This document shows, one piece after another, positions 17,628-26,107 of a stretch of 64,000 bases of DNA. The position numbers were made by a program, and so were the translations under genes. The notes beneath the pieces were generated by a model that saw only the letters and a program-made list of their open reading frames with translations, was not told the DNA's origin and ran no database searches. How positions within the stretch are numbered: position 1 is the first letter of the stretch; each line of letters begins with the position of its first letter. Source of the DNA: Metabacillus idriensis (GTDB lineage Bacteria > Bacillota > Bacilli > Bacillales > Bacillaceae); contig NZ_WKKF01000008.1 of the NCBI RefSeq assembly GCF_009674765.1, forward strand, positions 62,001-126,000, written 5' to 3'.

Positions 17628-17682
17628 ATGGATTAACGGGCGCAATCCAATACTTCAGAATTGCGCCAGCGGAATATACAAA

Positions 17683-18219
17683 TTATTCCCGCTCCTTTGG
17701 CCAAGAGCCTTGTTGTTTGCGAATTAATACAATTTGCCCTGTATGATATACGTTGTGCAAAATTTGACGAGCCAGACCCCCAACATGTTCCTCGTCCAGC
17801 TGGCGGTCATTAAGTTGCGCCAGTGACTTTCGCAAATTCCCACCAATTAGGCGTGTTTCTGCCATGACAGCCTTCCATTTTTCAGAATCTGCCGGGTCAC
17901 CGATATCTCCAAATGTATTCACTGCCAAGATCGCCTTCCATTTAGAATCTGCTGGTTCCCCGATATCTCCAAATGAAGTCTTATGATTAGATGCCTTTTT
18001 TCTAGGCGTTGTGTCATTGATTTGTCTAACAAGCAGGGCGTTGTAATAATTAAGATGATTCACAGTTTGCCAGATTGTATTCCCTCCTCCAGGGGGCTGC
18101 CAGCTTGCATCTGTGGAATTTAAACCCTCAAGAGCAGATTCTAAAGGTAAAAACCAGGTCTCAGTATCCCAACTAAAGTCAAATTCCATGCGAAAAATAT
18201 CCATCAGTTCCAGGTTCAT
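17683..18219 (-). CDS. DinB/YfiT-like metal-dependent protein with internal duplication
   Basis: 178 residues of the DinB four-helix-bundle superfamily (metal-binding thiol-transferase-like proteins). The metal His residues are visible in NHLNYY (about 52) and HNVYHTGQIVLIRKQQGSWP near the C-terminus. A block of about 21 residues is tandemly duplicated (FGDIGEPADSKWKAIL and FGDIGDPADSEKWKAVM, about residues 85-120), inserting material between helices 2 and 3. ATG at 18219. The duplication may be a recent slippage product and could affect folding. Substrate unknown. Confidence 0.8.
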   Translation of the reverse strand: MNLELMDIFRMEFDFSWDTETWFLPLESALEGLNSTDASWQPPGGGNTIWQTVNHLNYYNALLVRQINDTTPRKKASNHKTSFGDIGEPADSKWKAILAVNTFGDIGDPADSEKWKAVMAETRLIGGNLRKSLAQLNDRQLDEEHVGGLARQILHNVYHTGQIVLIRKQQGSWPKERE

Positions 18220-18365
18220 TTGCTTTCTCCCCTCACCTCAAGTTATTAATATCCAGATATTACGAATAGCTAAACCTTTGTCTTATTACTGAATAGCTTT
18301 GGTTCCTCTATCAAGTATCCTGCCTGATGATTGTCTGCAACTGATCCATCATATGTTTGAATGGT

Positions 18366-18509
18366 CTAGGTTATAATCTTCATCAGGGTACTTTTGCCAG
18401 CGCCGTTTCTTCCAATCAGACCAACGATTTCTTCTTGGTTGAAATCTAAAGAGAGATCTTTTAAAACTTCAGAGCCACTATATATCTTAGTAATTGAGTT
18501 TACAAGCAT
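18366..18509 (-). pseudogene. Truncated ABC transporter ATPase gene
   Basis: ATG at 18509 with GGAGG upstream opens 47 codons: [21 protein letters not shown] and an intact Walker [10 protein letters not shown], then STLMKIIT and a TAG stop. Nothing downstream restores the ATPase frame, so the Q-loop, signature, Walker B and the permease are gone. It follows the XRE regulator and membrane-protein genes in one direction, the layout of small regulator/membrane/ABC exporter operons. The operon appears deleted from this point. Confidence 0.75.
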
Positions 18510-18533
18510 TTCACAATCCTCCCGTTAAGTTCT

Positions 18534-18887
18534 TTAGTTAATAAAATCTTTTTTATATCGGACAGCCAGATAGATTCCTGAAGCAAGGAATGCAAGAGAA
18601 TATTTGTATAAGAAGAAAATTTGCCACATATATTCTTTCGGGAAAATGATGTCGCACAAAATTAATGCCCATAAAATTATGAGGGCACTTTTTAAAAATA
18701 TGTGCATTGTTCTTTCGTCAGCTTTACCCATTTTTCTTTGAAATACATAGGTTAGAATCCCTCCGACTAAAAGCAATACAAAACCGCTTCCAATGAGGAT
18801 ATTCCAATTTGCCGGAGAGTGTTCAGCCCAGGACCTTAAAGAATGAAAAATTGAGTCATGGACATCTGAGATAAAATTAATTTTCAT
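18534..18887 (-). CDS. Small membrane protein, DUF2178-like
   Basis: About 117 residues with four membrane segments. The middle FQRKMGKADERTMHIFLKSA resembles the DERT-containing loop of DUF2178 proteins, which accompany small XRE regulators. I chose the ATG at 18887 (AAAGGA ten bases upstream) over the ATG at 18896, which has no room for a ribosome binding site. The start overlaps the end of the regulator gene by 11 bases, so the two are translationally coupled. Domain assignment is tentative. Confidence 0.65.
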   Translation of the reverse strand: MKINFISDVHDSIFHSLRSWAEHSPANWNILIGSGFVLLLVGGILTYVFQRKMGKADERTMHIFLKSALIILWALILCDIIFPKEYMWQIFFLYKYSLAFLASGIYLAVRYKKDFIN

Positions 18888-19116
18888 TTTGATCATTTCC
18901 TTTCACATAAGTAAAAATATCGTTTACATCAACTTTAAAAAATTCCGCAATCCGAAAAGCTAACAGCAGAGTCGGAACATAATTTCCTTTTTCCATTACG
19001 AAGATGGTTTGTTTGGAAACCCCGACTTTCTCTGCTAATTCTTGCTGAGACATTCTGGCAAGTACACGATATTCATAAACCTTATTTGATATTGAATCAC
19101 CAAAATCTTTCTTCAC
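18877..19116 (-). CDS. XRE-family DNA-binding protein
   Basis: 79 residues: a Cro/C1-type helix-turn-helix (about residues 12-65, MSQQELAEKVGVSKQTIFVM then EKGNYVPTLLLAFRIAEFF) with a short tail. It resembles the YgzD/YozG group of small regulators that control a neighbouring membrane-protein gene. Start GTG at 19116, with GAGGTG six bases upstream. First gene of a three-gene unit whose last member is broken. Confidence 0.85.
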   Translation of the reverse strand: MKKDFGDSISNKVYEYRVLARMSQQELAEKVGVSKQTIFVMEKGNYVPTLLLAFRIAEFFKVDVNDIFTYVKGNDQNEN

Positions 19117-19297
19117 GACCATCACCTCTTGAATCAAATTATAAACTTTTTTTCACAAAAAGCAAAGTAAACTTATATAAAGTTATAAAATAACTTTATT
19201 TTCGCTTGGAATAATTTGATTTAACAAGAGCCAGAATGCAGAAAGAACCTGACGAAATTCATGATTCCGTCAGGTTCACATATCGATCTGGTGTAAT

Positions 19298-19543
19298 TTA
19301 TGGTTTTTGGTGGTGCATTTTATGATATTCAGTGGTGCAAAATCCTTCTTCCTCCCTTGAAGTTGCTCCTAGCCTAAATCTTTTATCCATATTATGAGCG
19401 GTAATCTTATTTGATGGTATCTCCTCTCCCCAAGATGAAATAATTCCCTGACTAGGACAAGATGCTAATTCAACAACAAAAGAGCCACCCCACTTATTAA
19501 ACTGAAATGTAATTAAGTCTATATTTGCTTCATTACATTGCAA
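19298..19543 (-). CDS. DUF4304-like protein, probably 5'-truncated
   Basis: 81 residues beginning at a TTG. The segment ITFQFNKWGGSFVVELA, the later GEEIPSNKITAH and the final RLGAT resemble the central part of DUF4304 proteins, which normally have about 50 more residues in front. GGAGG lies 12 bases upstream of the TTG, slightly far. Either a short variant or a remnant whose 5' end was lost. DUF4304 genes are frequent in the immunity/orphan clusters of Bacillus, which fits the accessory nature of this patch. Confidence 0.45.
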   Translation of the reverse strand: MQCNEANIDLITFQFNKWGGSFVVELASCPSQGIISSWGEEIPSNKITAHNMDKRFRLGATSREEEGFCTTEYHKMHHQKP

Positions 19544-19577
19544 ATTGAATATTCTCCTCCAATAAGAACCCGTTAAC

Positions 19578-19961
19578 TTAATTTACTCGGGTGAAAAAAA
19601 ATCGAATGACTTTCCTGATCACCAAAATGAATAAGAATATAGCAAATAGGTTGATCAACAGCCCCAAGATTCCTCCAAAAAAACCTAAATGGCCAAGCAT
19701 ACTTCCCAGAAACAGCCCGGCAATCCCTCCATACAGCAATCCTCTCATGATTCCTCCCCTGGCAGGATTGGTCCTGCGGTTCCTAAAGTTCGAACGGGGA
19801 GCATCAGGCTGATTGTAATTGCTGTTAGGATTATAGCGGCGTTTTCCTCCCTTAAAAGATTTTGCGCTAACATAAGATGTATTCTTCTCCATCACGCTGT
19901 CTCCAACTGGTGTAAACACAAGAGATATCATTAAAACTAATGCAGTCAGACATTTAACCAT
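19578..19961 (-). CDS. Secreted/membrane protein with Asn-Pro-rich region and C-terminal membrane hairpin
   Basis: 127 residues: an N-terminal hydrophobic signal (about 3-20), then a basic Asn/Arg/Pro-rich linker (about 35-70, FKGGKRRYNPNSNYNQ), a Gly-rich amphipathic stretch (MRGLLYGGIAGLFLGSMLG) and a C-terminal membrane helix ending in a basic tail. The Gly-rich stretch recalls Tim44-like small Bacillus proteins. Start ATG at 19961 with GAAGGAG upstream. No function assigned. Confidence 0.65.
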   Translation of the reverse strand: MVKCLTALVLMISLVFTPVGDSVMEKNTSYVSAKSFKGGKRRYNPNSNYNQPDAPRSNFRNRRTNPARGGIMRGLLYGGIAGLFLGSMLGHLGFFGGILGLLINLFAIFLFILVIRKVIRFFFTRVN

Positions 19962-20146
19962 TTTCCCGAGTCTCCTTCAATTTTGATCAAGTATATTGTT
20001 TCCTTTTAAACTCAATCAATTCGGTTAAGAAAATCCACTATAGAGAGCAGCAAAATATAAATCACAAAATGAAAATCAAACTTAATAGGACTTTTTATTC
20101 GTTCATACCTTTTGTCGTATTCAATCCTGCGGAATCCTGCTATAAT

Positions 20147-20180
20147 TATTCAAAAATGAATAAATATTCAGATATGAATA
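20147..20180 (+). promoter_or_regulatory. Two tandem 16-bp dyads upstream of the sigma-54 activator
   Basis: TATTCA-AAAA-TGAATA at 20147-20162 and TATTCA-GATA-TGAATA at 20165-20180, centres 18 bp apart. A TATAAT at 20141-20146 directly precedes them. The layout suggests an operator overlapping the start of transcription. Confidence 0.55.
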
Positions 20181-20219
20181 ATTTTTCTTATATTCATTCA
20201 ATGAAAGGATGAATTTCAG

Positions 20220-21596
20220 ATGACGGCTAGGGCAAATTGGAACGAAAATGAACAAATTCTTCACTCTCTAAAGGATGATATTCTTGTAACGAATTTAGAT
20301 GGAATTATTATAAAAGTTAGTGAGTTTACCGGAAAAATCTACGGGGTTGAGTCTGATAGTTTAATTGGAAAATCCGTCTATGATTTGGAGGCACAAGGGC
20401 TGTTCACACCTATTTTGACTCCAATTGTTGTAAAAGAGAAGAAAAAAATTACGTTTGTTCAAACAACGAATAAAGGAAAAAAGCTATTGGTCACAGGCAT
20501 CCCTGTCTACAATGAAGCAGGCGAACTCTACAGAGTAGTCAGCTATTCACACGATATTACGGAACTTGCAGATTATAAAAATTTTCTTATCACTATGGAA
20601 GAAGAAATGGAACGGGTAAAAACCGAGCTTGATCTTTTGCGGAGCAGACAGCTTTATGATGCGGGGATCATTGCAAAAAGTGAAGCGATGCAGAAGGTGA
20701 TCAGCACGTCCATTCAAGTTTCTGAAGTCGATGTAAATGTACTGATACTTGGAGAATCGGGAGTAGGAAAATCTCTGCTTGCAAAATTTATACATAATAA
20801 AAGTGAACGGAAAAATGGACCATTCATTGAGGTCAATTGCGGCGCTGTTCCTGATACCCTGGTAGAAGCAGAGCTGTTTGGCTATGAAGGCGGATCCTTT
20901 ACGGGGGCTAATCGGAAAGGCAAAATCGGCCTGATTGAACTATCTGATGGAGGAACTCTTTTTTTAGATGAAATTGGCGAGCTGCCTCTTGCGCATCAGG
21001 TAAAAGTATTGAAGGTCATTCAGGAAAAGCAGTTTTACCGAGTTGGCGGAACAAAGCCGATTCACGTTGATTTCAGGCTCATTTCCGCTACAAATAAAGA
21101 TTTACAGAAGGCTATCGAAGAAAAATTATTCAGGGAGGATCTGTACTTTAGATTGAACGTTGTGCCGATCACCATTCCCCCGCTCAGACAGCGGACAGAA
21201 GACATTGTGCCGCTCATTCATTTACTTCTAAAACAATTTGAAGAAAAATACAAGAAGGAAAAGACGCTCGATGAAGCTGTCACACATCACCTATTGCACT
21301 ATGACTGGAAAGGCAATGTCCGTGAATTAATTAATATTCTGGAACGTCTGGTTGTGATTTCTCCCTCTTCCCTAATAACTGTTGACCATCTGCCGGAATA
21401 CATAAAAGCTGCTGTCCCGCCCTCTCCTTTTCCTATAGATGACCATCAGACCTTATCAGAAATGATGGATGCAGTGGAAAGGCAAATTCTATTAAAAGCC
21501 AGGAAAAAATATAAAACCACAGTACGCATGGCAGAGGCTCTTGGCATCAGTCAGCCGTCAATTGTTAGAAAAATGAAAAAACATCAGATTCTTTAA
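20220..21596 (+). CDS. PAS-domain sigma-54-dependent transcriptional activator
   Basis: 458 residues. An N-terminal PAS sensor (about 10-115), a coiled linker, a AAA+ sigma-54 interaction domain (about 150-385) with Walker A GESGVGKS and Walker B GGTLFLDEIGEL, and a C-terminal Fis-like helix-turn-helix (about 430-456, AEALGISQPSIVRKM). The sigma-54 contact loop reads GSFTGA instead of the usual GAFTGA. ATG at 20220 with AAAGGA upstream. It lies 80 bp before a consensus -24/-12 promoter and most likely activates the aminotransferase-symporter pair. The PAS ligand is unknown; an amino acid or amine is plausible. Confidence 0.92.
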   Translation: MTARANWNENEQILHSLKDDILVTNLDGIIIKVSEFTGKIYGVESDSLIGKSVYDLEAQGLFTPILTPIVVKEKKKITFVQTTNKGKKLLVTGIPVYNEAGELYRVVSYSHDITELADYKNFLITMEEEMERVKTELDLLRSRQLYDAGIIAKSEAMQKVISTSIQVSEVDVNVLILGESGVGKSLLAKFIHNKSERKNGPFIEVNCGAVPDTLVEAELFGYEGGSFTGANRKGKIGLIELSDGGTLFLDEIGELPLAHQVKVLKVIQEKQFYRVGGTKPIHVDFRLISATNKDLQKAIEEKLFREDLYFRLNVVPITIPPLRQRTEDIVPLIHLLLKQFEEKYKKEKTLDEAVTHHLLHYDWKGNVRELINILERLVVISPSSLITVDHLPEYIKAAVPPSPFPIDDHQTLSEMMDAVERQILLKARKKYKTTVRMAEALGISQPSIVRKMKKHQIL

Positions 21597-21601
21597 CTCT
21601 C

Positions 21602-21618
21602 TTGGCACGGTTCTTGCA
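21602..21618 (+). promoter_or_regulatory. Sigma-54 (-24/-12) promoter
   Basis: TTGGCACGGTTCTTGCA: GG at 21604-21605 and GC at 21616-21617 with the canonical spacing, matching the TGGCACG-N4-TTGC consensus. It stands 64 bases before the aminotransferase start. Confidence 0.93.
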
Positions 21619-21681
21619 AGTGTTTAAGTATAAGCAGATTACTTATTAAACATGATGAAGGATTGATCAAGGAGGATGAAG

Positions 21682-23013
21682 ATGGAGAAGAATTGGAGTC
21701 ATTTAGTTGCAGAAATGCCGGATTTATTAGCGCCGAGCATGGCGAAGGATCACCCGAATCTGCCAGTTGTAAAGGCAGAAGGCTGCTACTACTATGGGCT
21801 GGACGGCAGAAAATATTTGGATTTTACATCCGGAATTGCGACAGCCAACACAGGACACAGACATCCGAAAGTAGTACAAGCCATCAAAGATGCCGCAGAC
21901 CAGCTGATGCATGGACCATCAGGCGTCATCATGTACGAATCGATTTTAAAGCTCGCAAAGGAATTAAAGCTGGTTCTTCCTGAAAATCTCGATTGTTTTT
22001 TCTTCGCCAACAGCGGAACGGAAGCAATTGAAGGCGCGATAAAACTGGCGAAGCATGTCACTAGAAGACCATACGTTGTTTCATTTATCGGCTGCTTTCA
22101 TGGCCGTTCGCTTGGCGCATTAAGTGTAACAACCTCTAAAAGCAAATACCGTAAATTTCTGCAGCCGAACGGACTTGCATATCAAGTTTCTTATGCCGAT
22201 ATATCTGGCTGTCCAAATGGAGCTGATCCTGAGGTTTATTGTACGGAGAAATTAGAAAAGGATTTTGAAACCCTGTTTAATCATCAAGTAACACCGGAAG
22301 AAGTCGCCTGCATGATCGTGGAGCCTGTCCTTGGCGAAGGCGGATATATCGTCCCTCCTAAAAGCTGGCTGAAAAAAATTCGGGAAATCTGCAGCAAACA
22401 TGGTATCCTCCTTATTTTTGATGAAGTCCAAACAGGCTTCGGAAGAACCGGCGAATGGTTTGCCGCGCAGGCATTTGATGTTGTGCCTGATATCATGGCC
22501 ATCGCCAAAGGCATCGCTTCAGGTCTTCCATTGAGCGCTACAGTAGCCTCTAAAGAGTTAATGCAGCAATGGCCGCTTGGCAGTCACGGCACGACGTTCG
22601 GAGGCAACCCGATTGCATGCGCAGCTGCACTGGCAACCTTAGAAGTACTGAAAGAAGAGAAGCTCATTGAGAACTCCAAAAATATGGGCAAATATGCAGT
22701 GGAAAAGCTGAAATTTTTGCAAAGAACCTCCCCTGTAATCGGAAGTGTGCGCGCAATCGGTCTGATGATCGGGATTGAAATTGTGGACCCTGTAACAGGA
22801 AAACCGGACGGGGAAGCGCTTATGTCCATTTTAGACCGCTGCCTGGAAAAAGGAGTGCTGTTCTATTTATGCGGAAATCATGGCGAGGTCATACGGATGA
22901 TCCCTCCGCTCACCATCAGCAAGGAAGAGATTGATCATGGTCTCCATGTATTAGAAGAAGCCGTTTATGAGTACCAAAGCTCGCGTTCAACAAAAGCATT
23001 GCTGAATTCTTAA
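21682..23013 (+). CDS. Class III PLP aminotransferase (4-aminobutyrate aminotransferase-like)
   Basis: 443 residues of the class III (subgroup II) aminotransferases. Visible are the PLP phosphate-binding [10 protein letters not shown] (about 112), [22 protein letters not shown] with the Asp that holds the PLP ring nitrogen, and [13 protein letters not shown] with the Schiff-base Lys (about 276). It is closest in appearance to GabT and similar enzymes for omega-amines. Start ATG at 21682; AAGGAGG lies six bases upstream and abuts the ATG at 21676. It sits behind a sigma-54 promoter and before a sodium symporter, so it probably starts breakdown of the imported amine or amino acid. Confidence 0.9.
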   Translation: MEKNWSHLVAEMPDLLAPSMAKDHPNLPVVKAEGCYYYGLDGRKYLDFTSGIATANTGHRHPKVVQAIKDAADQLMHGPSGVIMYESILKLAKELKLVLPENLDCFFFANSGTEAIEGAIKLAKHVTRRPYVVSFIGCFHGRSLGALSVTTSKSKYRKFLQPNGLAYQVSYADISGCPNGADPEVYCTEKLEKDFETLFNHQVTPEEVACMIVEPVLGEGGYIVPPKSWLKKIREICSKHGILLIFDEVQTGFGRTGEWFAAQAFDVVPDIMAIAKGIASGLPLSATVASKELMQQWPLGSHGTTFGGNPIACAAALATLEVLKEEKLIENSKNMGKYAVEKLKFLQRTSPVIGSVRAIGLMIGIEIVDPVTGKPDGEALMSILDRCLEKGVLFYLCGNHGEVIRMIPPLTISKEEIDHGLHVLEEAVYEYQSSRSTKALLNS

Positions 23014-23051
23014 CTATTCTTCCAGTTCGATAAAAAAAGGAGGTTTTTCAT

Positions 23052-24467
23052 ATGCAGCTGATCGATACGCTCGTGGTTTTAGTGTATTTTGCAGTTTTAA
23101 TAGGTGTAGGGGTCATCGGTTCCAAAAAGGCAAAAACATCGGAAGATTTTAACCTTGCCGGCCGGAATCTCGGAATGTTCATGTATCTCGGCTGTCTCTC
23201 TGCCGTTATTCTTGGAGGCGCTGCAACAATCGGAACAGCTAAACTTGGTTATATTTATGGAATCTCAGGAATCTGGTTTGTGACCATGATTGGCCTTGGC
23301 ATTATCATTCTCGGAACTATTTTTATTAAAAAAATCGATTCTTTGAAAATCACAACCATCAGTGAGCTGCTTGGAAAAAGATATACATCAGAAACACGTC
23401 TGCTAAGTGCAATTGTAGCTGCCATATATACTTTAATGGTTGCTGTCACACAAGTGATTGGAATGGGCGCAATCATCAACGTCCTTCTGGGCTGGAATAT
23501 TACGACGTCCATGCTTGTTGGCGGCGGAATCGTTCTTTTCTACACCATCCTCGGCGGAATGTGGAGTGTAACGGTTACGGATATCATCCAATTTGTTGTG
23601 ATGACCATCGGAATCTTTTTCATTATGCTGCCGATGAGCATCTCAAAAGCGGATGGCTGGGGCAACCTCTTGACCCAGCTCCCTCAGACTCACTTCAGCT
23701 TTGCATCAATCGGCTATCAGCAAATCTTTCAATACTTCCTGCTTTATGCACTGGGCATGGTCGTATCACAGGATATTTGGCAGCGCGTCTTTACAGCTAA
23801 ATCAAATAAAATTGCCCGAAGCGGCTCCATCTTTGCAGGATTCTACAGCATCGCCTATGCTCTTGCGGGAAGCATCATCGGGATGTGTGCATTTATCGTC
23901 ATCCCGTCTATCAGCAATCCGCAAAACACCTTTGCAGAAATGGCGATTGCCATTCTTCCCGCCGGAATTTTAGGACTTGTTCTGGCAAGTGTCTGCTCAG
24001 CTCTTATGTCAACAGCGTCTGGAACGCTGCTGGCGTCAGCTACACTTATTACAAATGATATTTTAAAGCAGTATTTCATGAAAAATATGACCGATAAACA
24101 GCTTTTGAGAGCATCCAGAATCACGACGCTGATCGTTGGCTTAATCGCCATTACCTTCTCGATTTGGATTCAGGATGTCTTAGTGGCTTTAGATGTTGCT
24201 TACGCTATTTTGTCAGGTGCTATCTTTATCCCGCTCGTCATGACCTTCTTCTGGAAAAAAGCGACGCCGAATGCTGGTTTTTATTCGATTTTGGTCAGCA
24301 CGGTCGTTGTCCTTGCCGGCCTGTTTTTTGAAGGCCTTACATCGACAAACCCGATCATTTACGGAATGTCTTCAGGATTTATCGTATTAGTCGGAATCTC
24401 TTACATGACGAACTATAGAAAAAAAACAAGCAATGTGGAGTATTTGAAAGAGACAAAGCAATTATAA
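23052..24467 (+). CDS. Sodium:solute symporter (SSS family)
   Basis: 471 residues with about thirteen membrane segments. SSS hallmarks include GAATIGTAKLGYIYGISGIW in TM2 and ASGTLLASATLITND in TM8. The N-terminus MQLIDTLVVLVYFAVLIGVG and SEDFNLAGRNLG are typical of this family. It follows the aminotransferase by 38 bases with AAAGGAGG before its ATG and is probably the uptake system of that pathway, driven by sodium. The substrate cannot be read from sequence. GABA permeases of B. subtilis belong to a different family (APC). Confidence 0.9.
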   Translation: MQLIDTLVVLVYFAVLIGVGVIGSKKAKTSEDFNLAGRNLGMFMYLGCLSAVILGGAATIGTAKLGYIYGISGIWFVTMIGLGIIILGTIFIKKIDSLKITTISELLGKRYTSETRLLSAIVAAIYTLMVAVTQVIGMGAIINVLLGWNITTSMLVGGGIVLFYTILGGMWSVTVTDIIQFVVMTIGIFFIMLPMSISKADGWGNLLTQLPQTHFSFASIGYQQIFQYFLLYALGMVVSQDIWQRVFTAKSNKIARSGSIFAGFYSIAYALAGSIIGMCAFIVIPSISNPQNTFAEMAIAILPAGILGLVLASVCSALMSTASGTLLASATLITNDILKQYFMKNMTDKQLLRASRITTLIVGLIAITFSIWIQDVLVALDVAYAILSGAIFIPLVMTFFWKKATPNAGFYSILVSTVVVLAGLFFEGLTSTNPIIYGMSSGFIVLVGISYMTNYRKKTSNVEYLKETKQL

Positions 24468-24481
24468 CGAAACGATTAATC

Positions 24482-24520
24482 AAAAGAAGATCAGCCCCTC
24501 AAAGGAGCTGATCTTCTTTT
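24482..24520. terminator. Bidirectional terminator
   Basis: 14-bp perfect stem AAAAGAAGATCAGC / GCTGATCTTCTTTT between the convergent symporter and opuCD genes, with T tracts on both strands. Confidence 0.92.
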
Positions 24521-24524
24521 CTTT

Positions 24525-25169
24525 TTATTTCGCTGTCCGCACACTCATCCTCTTCTCCATCTTTCCTAAAACGATATCTGCAAGAATCGCCAGAATGGAA
24601 GCTGGAATGGCACCGACATAGATTCGAATGTCATTCCTGGAGTTGATTCCTGCGAAAATTTCACGTCCGAGCCCGTCACCGCCTACAAATGGAGCAAGGG
24701 TCGCAACCCCGATTGCGATGACTGCAGCAATTCTTAATCCAGCCATGATGAATGGCATGGCAAGCGGCAGCTGCACCTTTGTCAGAAGCTGCATGTAGGT
24801 CATGCCAATCCCGTGCCCGGCTTCGGTCAGAGATGAATCGACCTGCTCGAGTCCCACATAGGTATGCCGGATGATCGGCAGCAGGGAATAGAGAAACAAT
24901 CCAATGACAACTGTATAGAACCCAAGTCCGAAATATTGCATCAGCAGCGCCAGCAGTGCCAGACTTGGAACGATTTGGATTATGTTCGCCACTGATAAAA
25001 TAACGGGCGCAAGCTTCTTGTACCTGCTGCACACAATGCCAAGGAGCGTTCCTGCGATCAATGCAAGCGATACCCCGATGATGACCATGAGCAGGTGCTG
25101 TCCGGTATAAAGAAGCACCAAATCCATATTTTCGCCCATATAAGTAAATAGTTCTTTAAGAAATGTCAT
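24525..25169 (-). CDS. opuCD: Glycine betaine/carnitine/choline ABC transporter permease (OpuCD-like)
   Basis: 214 residues with five to six membrane segments and the BPD permease EAA-type loop (LTEAGHGIGMTYMQLLTKVQ). It is the second permease of an OpuC-type importer for compatible solutes. Its ATG overlaps the stop of the binding-protein gene by four bases (ATGA). Last gene of the operon, ending at a shared terminator with the symporter gene. Confidence 0.9.
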   Translation of the reverse strand: MTFLKELFTYMGENMDLVLLYTGQHLLMVIIGVSLALIAGTLLGIVCSRYKKLAPVILSVANIIQIVPSLALLALLMQYFGLGFYTVVIGLFLYSLLPIIRHTYVGLEQVDSSLTEAGHGIGMTYMQLLTKVQLPLAMPFIMAGLRIAAVIAIGVATLAPFVGGDGLGREIFAGINSRNDIRIYVGAIPASILAILADIVLGKMEKRMSVRTAK

Positions 25170-26080
25170 TTCGTTCCCTCCGATTCGTTATTCAGGAGGC
25201 CTTTTTCCGCCAGGAATTCTCTTGCCACTTCCCGTTCGTTTCGATTATTTATATCAACCTCGTAGTTGAGCTTCGTGATGGTTTCCTCATCAATCTCTCC
25301 GACCAGTTCATTCATAATCGGCTTAAGCTCAGGATGTTTCTCCAATACCTCATTTCGTGCAACCATAGAGGCATCATAATGAGGGAAAAATCGTTTGTCA
25401 TCTTCTAATGTTTTTAAGTCATATTGAATCAGCCTAGGGTCAGTTGAATAAGCAAGAACAACGTCCACCCGGTCATTTGCAACGGCTTCATAGACTAAAT
25501 TGATATCCATTGAATAAGATTGTTTGAAGTCAAATCCGTAATGCTTGATAAAGGCAGGATAACCATCCTGTTTCCGTTCCATCCAAGAGGAATCGACGCC
25601 GAATTTCATCTGTTCCTGATTTTTTTTCAAATCTGATACCTTTTGAAGACCTTTTTCTTTTGCAGTCTGCTCCTGAACAGTGAGAGCATAAGTATTTTCC
25701 CAGCCTAGCGGGTCAAACCAAGTAAAATCATAGTGTTTATCAAAGCCTGCCTGCGCCTGCTTCAGAACTTCTTTGCGGTCTGTCGTCTGCTTTACAGGAA
25801 AAAAGTTGCTGAAGATGACACCGGAATACATAAGCGCCATATCCAGGTCGTCTCTGCTCATCGATTTTAAAATCATTGGATTTGAGAGCAGATCAGGTGT
25901 AATATCTACGGTTAAATCTGTCCGATCTTCAATCAGTTCTTTATAAATCGCAGCCATAATCTTTGTTTCGGTATAGGTTGCTGCGCCGATTTTAATGGTT
26001 TCTTTTGAGCTGCACCCTGATAAAATCGAGGCACATGCCATGAAAACTGCCAGTGCAGAAATGATAATTGCTTTCCTCAT
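25166..26080 (-). CDS. opuCC: Glycine betaine/carnitine/choline-binding lipoprotein (OpuCC-like)
   Basis: 304 residues. A lipoprotein signal peptide with lipobox LSGC (Cys about 23), followed by an OpuAC-type two-lobed binding domain (IKIGAATYTETKIMAAIYKE onwards). Aromatic residues suited for binding quaternary amines are plentiful (WFDPLGWENTYAL). It delivers compatible solutes to the OpuCB/CD pore. It lies between the two permease genes, the usual opuC order. Ligand specificity within the family is not readable. Confidence 0.9.
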   Translation of the reverse strand: MRKAIIISALAVFMACASILSGCSSKETIKIGAATYTETKIMAAIYKELIEDRTDLTVDITPDLLSNPMILKSMSRDDLDMALMYSGVIFSNFFPVKQTTDRKEVLKQAQAGFDKHYDFTWFDPLGWENTYALTVQEQTAKEKGLQKVSDLKKNQEQMKFGVDSSWMERKQDGYPAFIKHYGFDFKQSYSMDINLVYEAVANDRVDVVLAYSTDPRLIQYDLKTLEDDKRFFPHYDASMVARNEVLEKHPELKPIMNELVGEIDEETITKLNYEVDINNRNEREVAREFLAEKGLLNNESEGTK

Positions 26081-26107
26081 TAAATGTCTCCTTGTGTTCC
26101 CTTATTT

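Larger units (their letters stand above)
17344..17682. other. Intergenic stretch with repeat copy G and stacked hairpins
   Basis: No gene. Holds repeat copy G (17411-17450), a strong terminator-like hairpin at 17589-17627, and a smaller one GGCGCAAT / ATTGCGCC at 17639-17667 close to the DinB stop. Confidence 0.6.
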
